A DNA stretch of 64,000 nucleotides from Streptococcus merionis DSM 19192 (lineage in GTDB: Bacteria; Bacillota; Bacilli; Lactobacillales; Streptococcaceae), in contig NZ_KB904538.1 of assembly GCF_000380085.1 (NCBI RefSeq), forward strand, positions 272,187 to 336,186, in the 5' to 3' direction. Below the pieces are notes generated by a model, which saw only the letters and a program-made list of their open reading frames with translations, searched no databases and was not told the origin of the DNA. This document shows, piece after piece, positions 45,132 through 54,189 of the stretch. Both the position numbers and the translations under genes were made by a program. Position 1 is the stretch's first letter; each line of letters starts with the position of its first letter.

Positions 45132-46360
45132 TGCCTTTAAAAGAAATCGACGCAAAAACCTTTGGAGCCTTTGCCCAACATTGCCCATCTGGCTCTTTCA
45201 TGCAAAGTCCTGAAATGGCAAAACTTCTGCCCAAACGCGGCTTTGAAACAACTTTTCTGGGTCTGGAAAAAGACGGTCAATTGCAAGTTGCTGGTCTGGT
45301 CTATACCATGCCAATGACTGGTGGATTGCACATGGAAATCAATTCTGGTCCACTTAGCCTTGATACACAGTATCTCAAAGAGTTCTACCAAGCCTTACAA
45401 ACTTATGCTAAAAAAGCAGGCGCCTTGCAACTCTTGGTCAAACCTTACGAGACTTATCAAACCTTTGACAGCAATGGTCAAGCCACAGGAACTGAACAAG
45501 AACACTTTATTACCGATTTAACCAACTTGGGCTATATCCATGATGGTTTGACGACAGGTTATCCTGGTGGCGAACCTGACTGGCACTACGTCAAAGACTT
45601 ATCGGGACTGACAGAAGATAGCCTCTTGGCATCCTTTAGTAAAAAAGGACGCCCTCTGGTTAAGAAAGCTCTCAGCTTTGGCATTAAAACTCGAACATTA
45701 GAGCGTCACGAACTCCCACTCTTTAAAGATATTACTGCTGCTACTTCAGAGCGTCGTGATTACGAAGATAAATCCCTCGACTACTATCAAGATTTTTATG
45801 ATAGCTTTGGTGACAAGGCTGAGTTTCGCGTAGCAACGCTTCATTTCACCGACTACTTAACGCATCTAAAAAGTGATCGCGAACAACTCCTCGCAAGATT
45901 AAAGACTACTGAGGAAGCTATCTTAGCAACAGGATCTGCCAAACAAAAAAATCTGGCCAAGGAACTGTCTAGCCAAGTCGCAACATTTGATACACGTATT
46001 GAAGAAGCGCAATCCTTTGTGGATCGTTTTGGAGATGATGAGGTCATTCTAGCAGGGGCACTCTTTATCTATGATCGTCACGAGACGGCTTATTTGTTCT
46101 CAGGTTCTTACCCCGAATTTAATCGCTTTTACGCGCCAGCTATTTTACAATTAGAAGCTATGAAAGAAACGCTCAAGCATCAAATCCCTACCTATAATTT
46201 CCTTGGTATCACAGGACTTTTTGACGGTTCTGATAGCGTTCTTCGTTTTAAGCAAAACTTTAACGGCTACATTACTCGAAAAATGGGTACCTTCCGCTAT
46301 TACCCATCTCCTCTAAAATTTAAAGTGATTTCCTTAATCAAAAAAGTCCTAGGACGTTGA
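45131..46360 (+). CDS. murN: FemX/MurN-like peptidoglycan branch aminoacyltransferase
   Basis: This second FemABX-family enzyme has 409 residues and the same two-domain plus coiled-coil layout (coiled coil about 240-300, KSDREQLLARLKTTEEA). SFMQSPEMAKLLPKRG is the N-terminal family block. It overlaps the previous gene by TAATG. It probably adds the second residue of the cross-bridge. The amino acid used cannot be read from the sequence. Confidence 0.85.
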   Translation: MPLKEIDAKTFGAFAQHCPSGSFMQSPEMAKLLPKRGFETTFLGLEKDGQLQVAGLVYTMPMTGGLHMEINSGPLSLDTQYLKEFYQALQTYAKKAGALQLLVKPYETYQTFDSNGQATGTEQEHFITDLTNLGYIHDGLTTGYPGGEPDWHYVKDLSGLTEDSLLASFSKKGRPLVKKALSFGIKTRTLERHELPLFKDITAATSERRDYEDKSLDYYQDFYDSFGDKAEFRVATLHFTDYLTHLKSDREQLLARLKTTEEAILATGSAKQKNLAKELSSQVATFDTRIEEAQSFVDRFGDDEVILAGALFIYDRHETAYLFSGSYPEFNRFYAPAILQLEAMKETLKHQIPTYNFLGITGLFDGSDSVLRFKQNFNGYITRKMGTFRYYPSPLKFKVISLIKKVLGR

Positions 46361-46456
46361 TAAATTGGTTCGGAAACGACGGGGTATGCCGTACGTATCA
46401 GCGCTATTCCCCATTTTGGAGTTACTCTGCTTAATGAGCTAGCTAAGAGCTAAAAA

Positions 46457-46494
46457 GGCTCTATAATCTCTGGTAGGGATTATAGAGCCCCTTT
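46457..46494 (+). terminator. Intrinsic terminator of the HAD-FemX-FemX operon
   Basis: GGCTCTATAATC / GATTATAGAGCC (12 bp) is followed by CCTTTTT. The rest of the 331-nt gap 46361-46691 holds only the next promoter. Confidence 0.9.
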
Positions 46495-46676
46495 TTACCT
46501 CTTTAATGGAAGAGACTTAGATGCGTCACTCTCCTTTAAGATGGAAACCTGAGCTTCTTTTATAACAAATTCTAAGGTCAGAATCAGTGTACACCACATC
46601 AATATAGAGCCGTTTTATACTCGTAATCGTTCAGAATATCTGTTCCAGTTTTTCAACCACTCACTGTAGCCTTTTA

Positions 46677-46685
46677 TGCTATAAT
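46677..46685 (+). promoter_or_regulatory. Extended -10 promoter, leaderless start
   Basis: TGCTATAAT is followed by six bases and then ATG at 46692. Another ATG directly abuts the -10 box and would lie upstream of the start site. Confidence 0.65.
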
Positions 46686-46691
46686 ATGAAT

Positions 46692-48227
46692 ATGCTTAAG
46701 AAAATATTTGATGGATTTTATAGCCTATCCTATCATCTTGTTTTTGGATTAACCTTGTTTATCCTCTTGGGCTTTTCCTGGATAGTTGTCAATGTTCGCG
46801 CTCTCATGAAGATGAATTTGGTTGAAAACACGCTTTATTTTCCTATTACATCAGTTGTTTGGATTGGGCTACTGCTTTTTATTATCTTTTTGTACCTGCT
46901 ACGCCTTTTTTTGCCTCGGCTCAGTGAGAAACACATTTTTATCATGTGGACGATTCTTTATGTAGTAGCAGGTTTCTATCTCATTTTCAATGTCAGCTCG
47001 GTCATTCGTTCAGATGCTAAGCACGTCCTAACTGCTGCTAAGGCTATGAACTTAGGTGACTATAGCAGCTTGACAGTAGTTGGCAGTTATCTATATAAAA
47101 ACCCACACCAGCTAGGACTAGTAACCTTTGACCGTGTCATCAGCTGGGTAGGGCTTGGTCGGACAGAAGTTTTCTTTATTCTCTATTTACTGATAACAAT
47201 AGGTATAAATTATTTTCAATGGAAAATCACAGCACTTCTGTTTCATAATACGCTCATCAATAAGCTAACTCTTTTTCTTTCTTTTCTATTTTTACCACTC
47301 TTTTTCTTCATACTTTTTGTCTATGGTAGCCATCCTGGTTTACTCTGTATGCTTATGGGTCTCTATTTTTTGCTAAAATATGAGAACACTCACAAGAAAT
47401 CACAATTGACTGTCGCCTTACCTGCTCTGACAATTGGCTATTTGATTAGGACCAATTATATCATCTTTGTCTTGGCCCTCATTGCTATTTATCTCTTACT
47501 TTTTTGGCAAGACCATAAGATTAAGCGTCTCGGCACAATAGGGCTCATCTGCCTTAGCCTTTTTATGGGAAAAACCGGCTTGCACACCTATTATCAACTT
47601 GCTTCTGGGCAAGCAATCCCCAAAGGAACCCCCATGATTGCCTATGTTACCATGGGATTACGCGATGTCTCACCGACCCGAGGTCATTGGGATGCTTACA
47701 ACACCAAGCTTCTCGATGACAATCAAAACAACCAAGATAAAGCTAAAAAACAAGCCATCTCTGATTTAAAGGTGCGTTTGAAAACTTTCCGGAATGACCC
47801 AACTTATGCGCTCGAATTTTTTACTGAAAAAGTCACAGGAACTTGGGCGGAACCTACTTTCCAATCAATCTGGTCCGGCCCTCAAAAAAATCGAAATCAA
47901 GAAGTTCGAACGCATCTGCTAAAATCAATTTATCAGCAAGGGTTAGCCTACCGACTCATTAACATTTTTCTCTTCATTTATCTCATGATTATTTATCTAC
48001 TGTCTAGTCTTTATCTACTGTATAAGGGACTAGTAAAATGTGAAAAGTTTCCATCTTTTGCTCTGTATCCTTACATTTTTCTTATCGGTGGATTTCTTTT
48101 TCATCTCTTCTGGGAAACTAAGAGTCAGTATGTCTATATCTATGTGTATTTGCTAATACCAACTCTTGCGCAAGCAATCGCTAGTTTGCCACCAATCTCC
48201 CTAAAATCTTCAAAGCAAAGATTGTGA
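46692..48227 (+). CDS. Polytopic membrane protein, GT-C glycosyltransferase-like
   Basis: This 511-residue protein has about ten to eleven helices and an extracytoplasmic loop after helix 3 containing SSVIRSDAKHVLTAAKAM near 100-118. That loop position and acidic residue fit GT-C (PMT/ArnT-like) enzymes that use lipid-phosphate sugars on the outer membrane face. A second hydrophilic region (about 318-410) with GTPMIAYVTMGLRD and RGHWDAYN resembles streptococcal GT39-like proteins. The acceptor is unknown. It is a lone gene, and the two-codon-longer start is rejected. Confidence 0.72.
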   Translation: MLKKIFDGFYSLSYHLVFGLTLFILLGFSWIVVNVRALMKMNLVENTLYFPITSVVWIGLLLFIIFLYLLRLFLPRLSEKHIFIMWTILYVVAGFYLIFNVSSVIRSDAKHVLTAAKAMNLGDYSSLTVVGSYLYKNPHQLGLVTFDRVISWVGLGRTEVFFILYLLITIGINYFQWKITALLFHNTLINKLTLFLSFLFLPLFFFILFVYGSHPGLLCMLMGLYFLLKYENTHKKSQLTVALPALTIGYLIRTNYIIFVLALIAIYLLLFWQDHKIKRLGTIGLICLSLFMGKTGLHTYYQLASGQAIPKGTPMIAYVTMGLRDVSPTRGHWDAYNTKLLDDNQNNQDKAKKQAISDLKVRLKTFRNDPTYALEFFTEKVTGTWAEPTFQSIWSGPQKNRNQEVRTHLLKSIYQQGLAYRLINIFLFIYLMIIYLLSSLYLLYKGLVKCEKFPSFALYPYIFLIGGFLFHLFWETKSQYVYIYVYLLIPTLAQAIASLPPISLKSSKQRL

Positions 48228-48350
48228 CTTAAAAGCAATTTTAGAGACTAATCTCTGGTCCTTCTCACACCACCATATGCGCCTCTCTAGCATACAACTT
48301 TTAACGTATGTCATTCGAAGTAGTGCAAGCGCCCGATAACGGGGTATATT

Positions 48351-48391
48351 AAAACCTTCCAGAATCCTGCTTTAACTCTGGAAGGTTTTTT
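48351..48391. terminator. Bidirectional terminator
   Basis: AAAACCTTCCAGA / TCTGGAAGGTTTT (13 bp) is followed by T's on both strands, between convergent genes. Confidence 0.9.
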
Positions 48392-48411
48392 ATGATGGTC
48401 TGAAGCCACAA

Positions 48412-49209
48412 TCAGTAAACAAATTGAAACGGGTTGGTATTGGCTTGGCTTTCCAACACTTGTAGCACCCAACCTTCTTCTATCTGCCACTTTCTGAGGA
48501 GCTCTGCTATTTTTGATACGAAAAGTACCTCAATGTGATGACCAGGGTCTAGAGCTAGGAGCCCTTGCGTCAGCATTTCCTGAGCGGTATGGTAATAGAT
48601 ATCTCCTGTGATATAAAGGTCAGCTCCTGCCTTGATCGCATCAGCATAGAAATCATCACCAGATCCTCCACAAATCGCTACTCGAGAAATAAGGTGACTG
48701 TGGTCTTGGTCGTAAGAAATCAGACGCAGGCCAGCAAGGTTAAAGCTTGCCTTGACCTTAGCTACAAAGTCCGATAAGGGTTGAGGGCTGATGTTGCCAA
48801 CCCGACCAATGCCCTGGCCTTCATGAACCTCAGACAGATAAGTCGTCTCCCTTATGTCCAGCAAGTCACAGAACCAATCATTAAGCCCACCGTCCACTAT
48901 GTCAATATTGGTATGGCTGACATAGACTGCAATATCGTGCTTGATTAAGTCCAGATAAATCTTGGTTTGTGCTGTGTCAGTCACCAGATTCTTTAGCGGC
49001 TTAAAGATAGGTGCATGTTTGACGATAATGAGATCAACATGTTTGGCAATAGCCTCAGCCACCGTAGCCTCGCGAACATCAAGCGCCACCATGACCGTCT
49101 GGATATCCTTGTCCAAGGTTCCGATTTGTAGACCAGAAATATCCCCTGGCAAGCTAAGTTCTTGCGGGCAAAAAGCTTCGTAACGGGCAATAACTTCACT
49201 CGCTTTCAT
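48412..49209 (-). CDS. Nif3/YqfO-family dinuclear metal protein
   Basis: This 265-residue protein has the Nif3 metal ligands: [13 protein letters not shown] near 62, [15 protein letters not shown] near 97 and the C-terminal [11 protein letters not shown] near 222. It is often named GTP cyclohydrolase 1 type 2, but activity is not established. It overlaps trmK by 14 nt and follows it in one operon, an arrangement typical of Firmicutes. Confidence 0.93.
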   Translation of the reverse strand: MKASEVIARYEAFCPQELSLPGDISGLQIGTLDKDIQTVMVALDVREATVAEAIAKHVDLIIVKHAPIFKPLKNLVTDTAQTKIYLDLIKHDIAVYVSHTNIDIVDGGLNDWFCDLLDIRETTYLSEVHEGQGIGRVGNISPQPLSDFVAKVKASFNLAGLRLISYDQDHSHLISRVAICGGSGDDFYADAIKAGADLYITGDIYYHTAQEMLTQGLLALDPGHHIEVLFVSKIAELLRKWQIEEGWVLQVLESQANTNPFQFVY

Positions 49210-49879
49210 CTAAAACCTCCTTGATAGCTAAAATACGTTCTTCTAAAACCTGACGTTCCTTTATTTTGGAGTCAGGAATTTGACTCAGCGCCTGTTCTAA
49301 TTTTGCTTTTTCTTTGAGCCAGCGGGCTTGAAATACATCCGATTTTTCCTGACTTAGAAATGGACCAAAGCGCAATTCCTTGTCTGATAATCCATGCTGG
49401 CCTGCTTCTGCTACTAAAATTTCGTAGAACTTGCCAGATTCTTCTAAAATAGCTTCTGCAATCAGAACATAGCCATTTTGCTGAAGCCAGCTGCGGACTT
49501 CGTCCTCGCTGTTATTGGGCTGTAAAATAAGGCGCTGCACTTGCTCTAGTCCGGCGCAGCCATTACCCAAAATACGAGAAATCAGACGCCCTCCCATACC
49601 TGCAATAACGATCGTATCTATCTCATCTGCTGGGGTCATCGCTGACAGGCCATCTGCTAGACGGACTTCTATGCTTTTGGCAAAGGCAGAGCTACTGACA
49701 TGGGCAAGCGCAGACTGATAAGGCCCCGCAACCACTTCACCTGCAATGGCAAAACTGATCTGCCCTTTGGCCATGAGATAGAGAGGCAAATAGGCATGAT
49801 CGCTCCCCACATCTAAAAGCCTTGCTCCCTGAGGAACAAAGCTAGCAACTGTTTTTAAACGGCGTGATAATTCTTCCAT
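49196..49879 (-). CDS. trmK: tRNA (adenine22-N1)-methyltransferase
   Basis: TrmK methylates A22 of tRNA with SAM. The 227-residue protein has the SAM motif [18 protein letters not shown] near 20, [17 protein letters not shown] near 90 and [15 protein letters not shown] near 118. The C-terminal tail is a charged coiled coil. The start at 49879 ([11 protein letters not shown]) has AAGGAG upstream; the five upstream codons overlap dnaD and are not used. Confidence 0.93.
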   Translation of the reverse strand: MEELSRRLKTVASFVPQGARLLDVGSDHAYLPLYLMAKGQISFAIAGEVVAGPYQSALAHVSSSAFAKSIEVRLADGLSAMTPADEIDTIVIAGMGGRLISRILGNGCAGLEQVQRLILQPNNSEDEVRSWLQQNGYVLIAEAILEESGKFYEILVAEAGQHGLSDKELRFGPFLSQEKSDVFQARWLKEKAKLEQALSQIPDSKIKERQVLEERILAIKEVLDESE

Positions 49880-49894
49880 CTCGCTCCTTAACAC

Positions 49895-50569
49895 TTAATC
49901 CTTGAATACATCAAGGGCTGCTCTAAAGTCAGCCAAATTAGCCGCTGGTTGCGGTTGTAAACCGGCCTCGCGCTCAGCCTGCTTGGCTTCGACTTGGCCG
50001 ACGGTGGTAATCCCTTCGCGTCGCCAGTTACGTAAAATAGCCTGAATGTACTTCCAGTTTGACTTGCCGTTAAAAACGGCTTCTTTGAGGGCGGCTCGCA
50101 TAAGCTCCACAGAAACGCCTTCTTGCAAGGTTTTCTCCAGATCCTCAATTTCAAATGGACTGAGAAGACGGCCGAGTTCACGCTCAAAATCACCAACTAC
50201 TGCCTTAAAATCATTTGTTTTGGGTTGTGGTTGCTGGTCTTTTTTAGGGGTCAAAATATCATCTAACTTAGCCAAGGCTGGCAGGGCATCAAAAATCATT
50301 TCAATCTCACCAGCGAGCTCGATCGTCTTAAACTCTAAAAGTCCAGCTTCTTGTAAGCTTGAGATAGACTGATTGACCTCAGCGACTGTTTTTCCAATAG
50401 CCTCAGCAATAGTGCTGGGAGCTAGCTCTTCTAGCTGTGATGTGTTTTGGTAAAAGAAAAACTGCCAGACTAAAAAATCATCCATTGATGAAAAGACTTC
50501 CTTCAAATGAAAAAGCAGAGCAGCAGGTAAAACCACATTGCCAGACTTAAATTGCTGTAAATAACTCAT
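49895..50569 (-). CDS. dnaD: DNA replication initiation protein DnaD
   Basis: DnaD helps load the replicative helicase at oriC and at restart sites. The 224-residue protein has an N-terminal winged-helix domain (DDFLVWQFFFYQNTSQLEEL near 32) and a C-terminal DnaD/DnaB-II domain with the YxxxIxxIL-type ending (GKSNWKYIQAILRNWRREGI near 165). It follows metA by 9 nt and precedes trmK. Confidence 0.92.
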   Translation of the reverse strand: MSYLQQFKSGNVVLPAALLFHLKEVFSSMDDFLVWQFFFYQNTSQLEELAPSTIAEAIGKTVAEVNQSISSLQEAGLLEFKTIELAGEIEMIFDALPALAKLDDILTPKKDQQPQPKTNDFKAVVGDFERELGRLLSPFEIEDLEKTLQEGVSVELMRAALKEAVFNGKSNWKYIQAILRNWRREGITTVGQVEAKQAEREAGLQPQPAANLADFRAALDVFKD

Positions 50570-50578
50570 AAAACCTCT

Positions 50579-51523
50579 TTATAAACCTGAAAAAGACAGG
50601 GGATCAGACTGAACCAGTTGCCAGTCAAAGGGCGTTTCCTGATAAACCGCATAGTTGATCCAGTTGCTAAAGAACAAAGCAGCCGCTAAATTCCAACGTA
50701 GACGCGGTTTCAGTTCAGGGTTGTCATTTTCAAAATAATGAACAGGCACTTGCGGATTAAGGCCTGCGGCCACATCACGCTGGTATTCCTTAGCTAAGGT
50801 GTCACGATCATACTCAAGATGACCAAAACTGTACACCTCACGCAGGTCCTTAGTTGCCAGTATGGACAAGCCTACCTCATCACCCTCTGCTAAGACCTGC
50901 AAATGATCCATGTGAGCAATCGCTTCAGATGCAATTGTCGTATGGCGGGAATGCGGTGCTAAAAACTCGTCGTCAAAGCCACGCAAAAGCGGACAAGTCG
51001 GTACGACAACGCGCTGTTTAAAAATCCCAGACAGTTTTGTGTCCAAACGCAACTTATCAACGCCATAGCGGGCATAGAGCCCAGCCTGAGCGCCCCAGCA
51101 AATATGCAGGGTCGAGTGCACGTGAGTTTTGGACCACTCGATAATCTGGCCTAGCTCCTCCCAGTAGTTGACCTCTTCGAAAGGTAGGTTTTCAACAGGA
51201 GCTCCTGTGATAATCAGCCCATCGTAGTAATGGCTTTTGACCTGTTCAAAAGTTTTGTAAAAAGTTGATAAGTGCTCTGCGCCCGTATTCTTAGATTTAT
51301 GGCTCACCATCTGTAGGAATTCAACATTCAGCTGTAAGGGGGTATTGGCCAGAAGTCGCAAAAGTTGGGTTTCTGTCACAATCTTGGTCGGCATCAGATT
51401 GACAATCAAGACATCCAAAGGACGAATATCCTGATGACTTGCACGCTGATCATCCATGACGAAGATATTCTCCGATTTAAGCACTTCAACAGCTGGTAAC
51501 CCTTGATCAATCTTAATTGGCAT
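50579..51523 (-). CDS. metA: Homoserine O-acyltransferase
   Basis: MetA activates homoserine for methionine synthesis by O-acylation; Firmicutes enzymes mostly use acetyl-CoA, so the acyl group is left open. The 314-residue protein shows the catalytic Cys in [15 protein letters not shown] near 140, the His/Glu pair in [16 protein letters not shown] near 235, and the N-terminal [20 protein letters not shown] near 33. It heads the metA-dnaD-trmK-nif3 run with its own promoter. Confidence 0.94.
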   Translation of the reverse strand: MPIKIDQGLPAVEVLKSENIFVMDDQRASHQDIRPLDVLIVNLMPTKIVTETQLLRLLANTPLQLNVEFLQMVSHKSKNTGAEHLSTFYKTFEQVKSHYYDGLIITGAPVENLPFEEVNYWEELGQIIEWSKTHVHSTLHICWGAQAGLYARYGVDKLRLDTKLSGIFKQRVVVPTCPLLRGFDDEFLAPHSRHTTIASEAIAHMDHLQVLAEGDEVGLSILATKDLREVYSFGHLEYDRDTLAKEYQRDVAAGLNPQVPVHYFENDNPELKPRLRWNLAAALFFSNWINYAVYQETPFDWQLVQSDPLSFSGL

Positions 51524-51554
51524 AACACTTCTCTCCTCTTAAATCACTAGTTTT

Positions 51555-51583
51555 AGTATACGGTAAATGAACCGTCAATTCAA
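51555..51583 (-). promoter_or_regulatory. Promoter of metA
   Basis: TTGAAT (51583-51578), a 17-nt spacer and TATACT (51560-51555) on the minus strand. No T-box or SAM riboswitch is seen. Confidence 0.65.
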
Positions 51584-51759
51584 ACAGGTATTTTTTAGAA
51601 GAGCTTATAACTTTAGCCTATACGGGAGTCTCTTATTTACAAGTAATACTTTTTATCCAATACCAAAATGGGAACATTCTTTTTCCGAAGAACGGCAGGC
51701 TGTATGACAAACGGTGGGTGGCTGTCTTAAATCAGAGTATTGAGCTGTGAACACTGTTC

Positions 51760-52452
51760 TTACTGAGTATTGTCTTCTTGATGACGGTATTTTTCCATCT
51801 TATGCTTGAACAGCTCACCATTGCTCGGTGGCGTATAGGTCACAGCATTAGCACCAGCAGCAATCACCGCCCGAATCGTCTCCTCCGTTGGTCCTCCAGT
51901 GGCCATGATCGGCACATCAGGAAATGCCTTGCGAATCTGCTTAACCATATCAACCGTACGAGAACCACCAGAAACGTTCAGAATATCAACTCCAGCTTCC
52001 AGACGCGAAGCAATATCTGAATGCTCAGAAACGACTGTATATATAATCGGCACATCAATCATGGCATTCATCTGTTCAATCGTCTCGACATTAGTTGGGC
52101 CATTCGTCACAACTGCCATAGCCCCTTCTGATTCCGAAAAAAGGCTCATATTGGCTGAGCGATACCCTGTCGTTAGGCCTCCACCAACCCCTGCAAATAC
52201 GGGGATAGTGGCCACACTCATGATGCTCTTTGCAATAGCTGGGCTAGGTGTAAAAGGATAGACAGCCAGAACGGCATCGGCGTTTGTATTCGCGATAATC
52301 GCCACATCAGTCGTAAAAATCACCGCTCGAATCAAACGCCCATAGATCATAATCCCTGAACAATCCCAAATAGCCTTAGGCATTTTAACAATATCTTGGC
52401 GCAGGTCGGACATGACCTTGGGTGCCTTGACAGATTTTACTTCTTCTGACAT
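51760..52452 (-). CDS. Conserved TIM-barrel-like protein, unknown function
   Basis: This 230-residue protein has repeating beta-alpha segments with barrel-like phosphate loops: IPVFAGVGGGLTTGYRS near 87, VDILNVSGGSRTVDMVKQIR near 155 and PIMATGGPTEETIRAVIAAG near 180. It is usually annotated only as a hydrolase in streptococci; no catalytic residues identify a reaction. It follows apt by 24 nt, so a purine-related role is possible. Confidence 0.75.
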   Translation of the reverse strand: MSEEVKSVKAPKVMSDLRQDIVKMPKAIWDCSGIMIYGRLIRAVIFTTDVAIIANTNADAVLAVYPFTPSPAIAKSIMSVATIPVFAGVGGGLTTGYRSANMSLFSESEGAMAVVTNGPTNVETIEQMNAMIDVPIIYTVVSEHSDIASRLEAGVDILNVSGGSRTVDMVKQIRKAFPDVPIMATGGPTEETIRAVIAAGANAVTYTPPSNGELFKHKMEKYRHQEDNTQ

Positions 52453-52476
52453 CGCTTTACCCTTTTTCAGTTTCGT

Positions 52477-52989
52477 TTAATAGTGCATCAAAACCTTGTA
52501 ATCATAGTCGCCAATGGCTTCTCTCCCCTTAAGAGCATCAAGCTCAATCAGAAAAGCACAACCAGCCACAATTCCACCAAGTTTTTCAATCATCTCAATC
52601 GTTGCCTTAACTGTTCCGCCCGTTGCTAAGAGATCATCCACGATCAAGACGCGCTGGCCTGGCTTGATTGCATCTGCATGCATCGTCAGGGTATCTGTGC
52701 CGTACTCTTTTTCATAAGTCGCTGAAATCACTTCACGTGGCAGTTTACCCGGCTTACGAACCGGTGCAAAACCAATGCCAAGCTCAAAAGCAACTGGACA
52801 TCCCACGATAAACCCACGCGCTTCGGGTCCTACAATCATATCAATTTTCTTATCTGTCGCGTATTGGACAATCTCACGAATCGCATAGCTATATGCATTG
52901 CCATCTGCCATTAAGGGGCTGATGTCACGAAAAATAACGCCCTCTTCAGGGTAGTTGTCAATACGAGCGATATAGTCTTTTAAGTTCAT
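52477..52989 (-). CDS. apt: Adenine phosphoribosyltransferase
   Basis: Apt salvages adenine to AMP using PRPP. The 170-residue protein has the start [20 protein letters not shown] (family-typical), [14 protein letters not shown] near 55 and the PRPP loop [16 protein letters not shown] near 116. First gene of a pair with the barrel protein. Confidence 0.96.
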   Translation of the reverse strand: MNLKDYIARIDNYPEEGVIFRDISPLMADGNAYSYAIREIVQYATDKKIDMIVGPEARGFIVGCPVAFELGIGFAPVRKPGKLPREVISATYEKEYGTDTLTMHADAIKPGQRVLIVDDLLATGGTVKATIEMIEKLGGIVAGCAFLIELDALKGREAIGDYDYKVLMHY

Positions 52990-53535
52990 TTTTTCTCACT
53001 TTCATAAGTTAGGTGGGCCATTATCAATCCATAGAAAAATGAAAAGCCTCAAAGGTTGAAACTACTTTTTCATTTAATCTAGGCAGTTAGCCCGACTTTA
53101 CTTTCTAAGATACAAGGACATTAAAAGCAACTGAAACATAGACGGTAAGTCCGAAATCTCTGAGTTCGTAAACGGCCGTCAAAACAACAAGAAGTCTGAC
53201 GAAGCGTCACTAAAACGGTTTTTACACAAGGCGCTGGGCTCAAGTCCAATCACACCTCTCATAGTTTGCGTAAACATCTCAGCGCAGTGGTTGATTGGTA
53301 GATTTGTTCGTGTTTTACACTCCAAATCCGACCTAATCAACTGTGCGGGGGTGGGAAAACGAACTCTTTTTTGCTTGTTCGAGTTCTTTCCCACTCCCAA
53401 GACCAGATAGCCACACCTCGTTTTCCTCTGCTTTTAGTCCAAGGTCAATTCTATAAAAAGGTTTTTACACACTATTATAGCATATTTTCCCTTTTCCTCC
53501 TATTTTCCACGTTAGAAAATGGGAGATTTTGAGAT
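52990..53535. repeat. 546-nt intergenic region with repeats, including a two-hairpin element
   Basis: Around 53093-53165 are blocks shared with 35325-35395 (TTCTAAGATACAA, GGTAAGTC plus a small hairpin). From 53283 to 53399 lies a complete two-hairpin element: CGCAGTGGTTGATTGG / CCTAATCAACTGTGCG, then GGGGTGGGAAA / TTTCCCACTCC. The latter has an inner GAACTC / GAGTTC. No credible gene is present. Confidence 0.7.
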
Positions 53536-54189
53536 TTAGCGACTAGCCCGCCATTCGGCGTAAAATTGTTCAAGATAGGTTTCAAGAAAGGCGTGACGAC
53601 CCTCAGCTATGACTTTAGCAGTCTCTGTGTTCATCAAATCTTTGAGCTTAAGCAGCTTTTCATAAAAGTGCATAATAGCCGTGCCGTCATTAGAACGATA
53701 GGCGTCAAGCGTCATCTGCTCTCTGGGCACTAGGTTAGGATCATGAATCAGTCTACCAGTATGACCTGAATAGACCATGGTTCGAGCGATTCCGATCGCA
53801 CCAAGCGCATCCAGACGGTCGGCGTCTTGGACGATTTGTCCTTCTAAGGATAAGGTTTTATGATCATTCTGTCCAGCTTTGTAAGACATATCAGATATGA
53901 TGGTCAGGATTTTCTGCTGAAGATCTGTAGCAATGGCTTGACTATCCAGAAAGGTCTGGACTTTGGCTAAACCTGCCTCTGCACCATCACCGAGCTTATC
54001 ATCTGCGACATCATGCAAAAGCGCAGCCATTTGGCAAATGAAGACATCTCCTCCTTCAGCTTCCGCAAGCCTTACAGCCATATCCCTCACACGCACAAGA
54101 TGCCACCAGTCGTGACCGCTAGGCTCCTTTTCAAACATGTCTTTGACGAATGTCTCCGTGGTTTCTAAAATCTCAGACTGACAGTGCAT
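53536..54189 (-). CDS. HD-domain hydrolase (YedJ-like)
   Basis: This 217-residue protein has HD-family metal residues in GHDWWHLVRVRDMAVRLAE near 26, AALLHDVADDKLGD near 57 and VQDADRLDALGAIGIART near 122. The substrate is unknown, probably a nucleotide or other phosphomonoester. The start at 54189 (MHCQSEILETTE) has AGGAGG upstream and overlaps the recJ 3' end by 17 nt, so the two are coupled. Confidence 0.88.
   Translation of the reverse strand: MHCQSEILETTETFVKDMFEKEPSGHDWWHLVRVRDMAVRLAEAEGGDVFICQMAALLHDVADDKLGDGAEAGLAKVQTFLDSQAIATDLQQKILTIISDMSYKAGQNDHKTLSLEGQIVQDADRLDALGAIGIARTMVYSGHTGRLIHDPNLVPREQMTLDAYRSNDGTAIMHFYEKLLKLKDLMNTETAKVIAEGRHAFLETYLEQFYAEWRASR

Noticed and set aside
51524..51759. 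T-box or SAM riboswitch upstream of metA
   Set aside because: The leader is only about 30 nt; no T-box sequence or terminator is present.
53283..53350. tRNA-like fold in the repeat near apt
   Set aside because: The long hairpin looks briefly like an acceptor stem, but there is no TPsiC arm, anticodon arm or CCA context; it is the repeat element.
53179..53400. 73-codon minus-strand ORF between apt and the HD hydrolase
   Set aside because: It spans the two-hairpin repeat; composition is unlike a protein and there is no Shine-Dalgarno.
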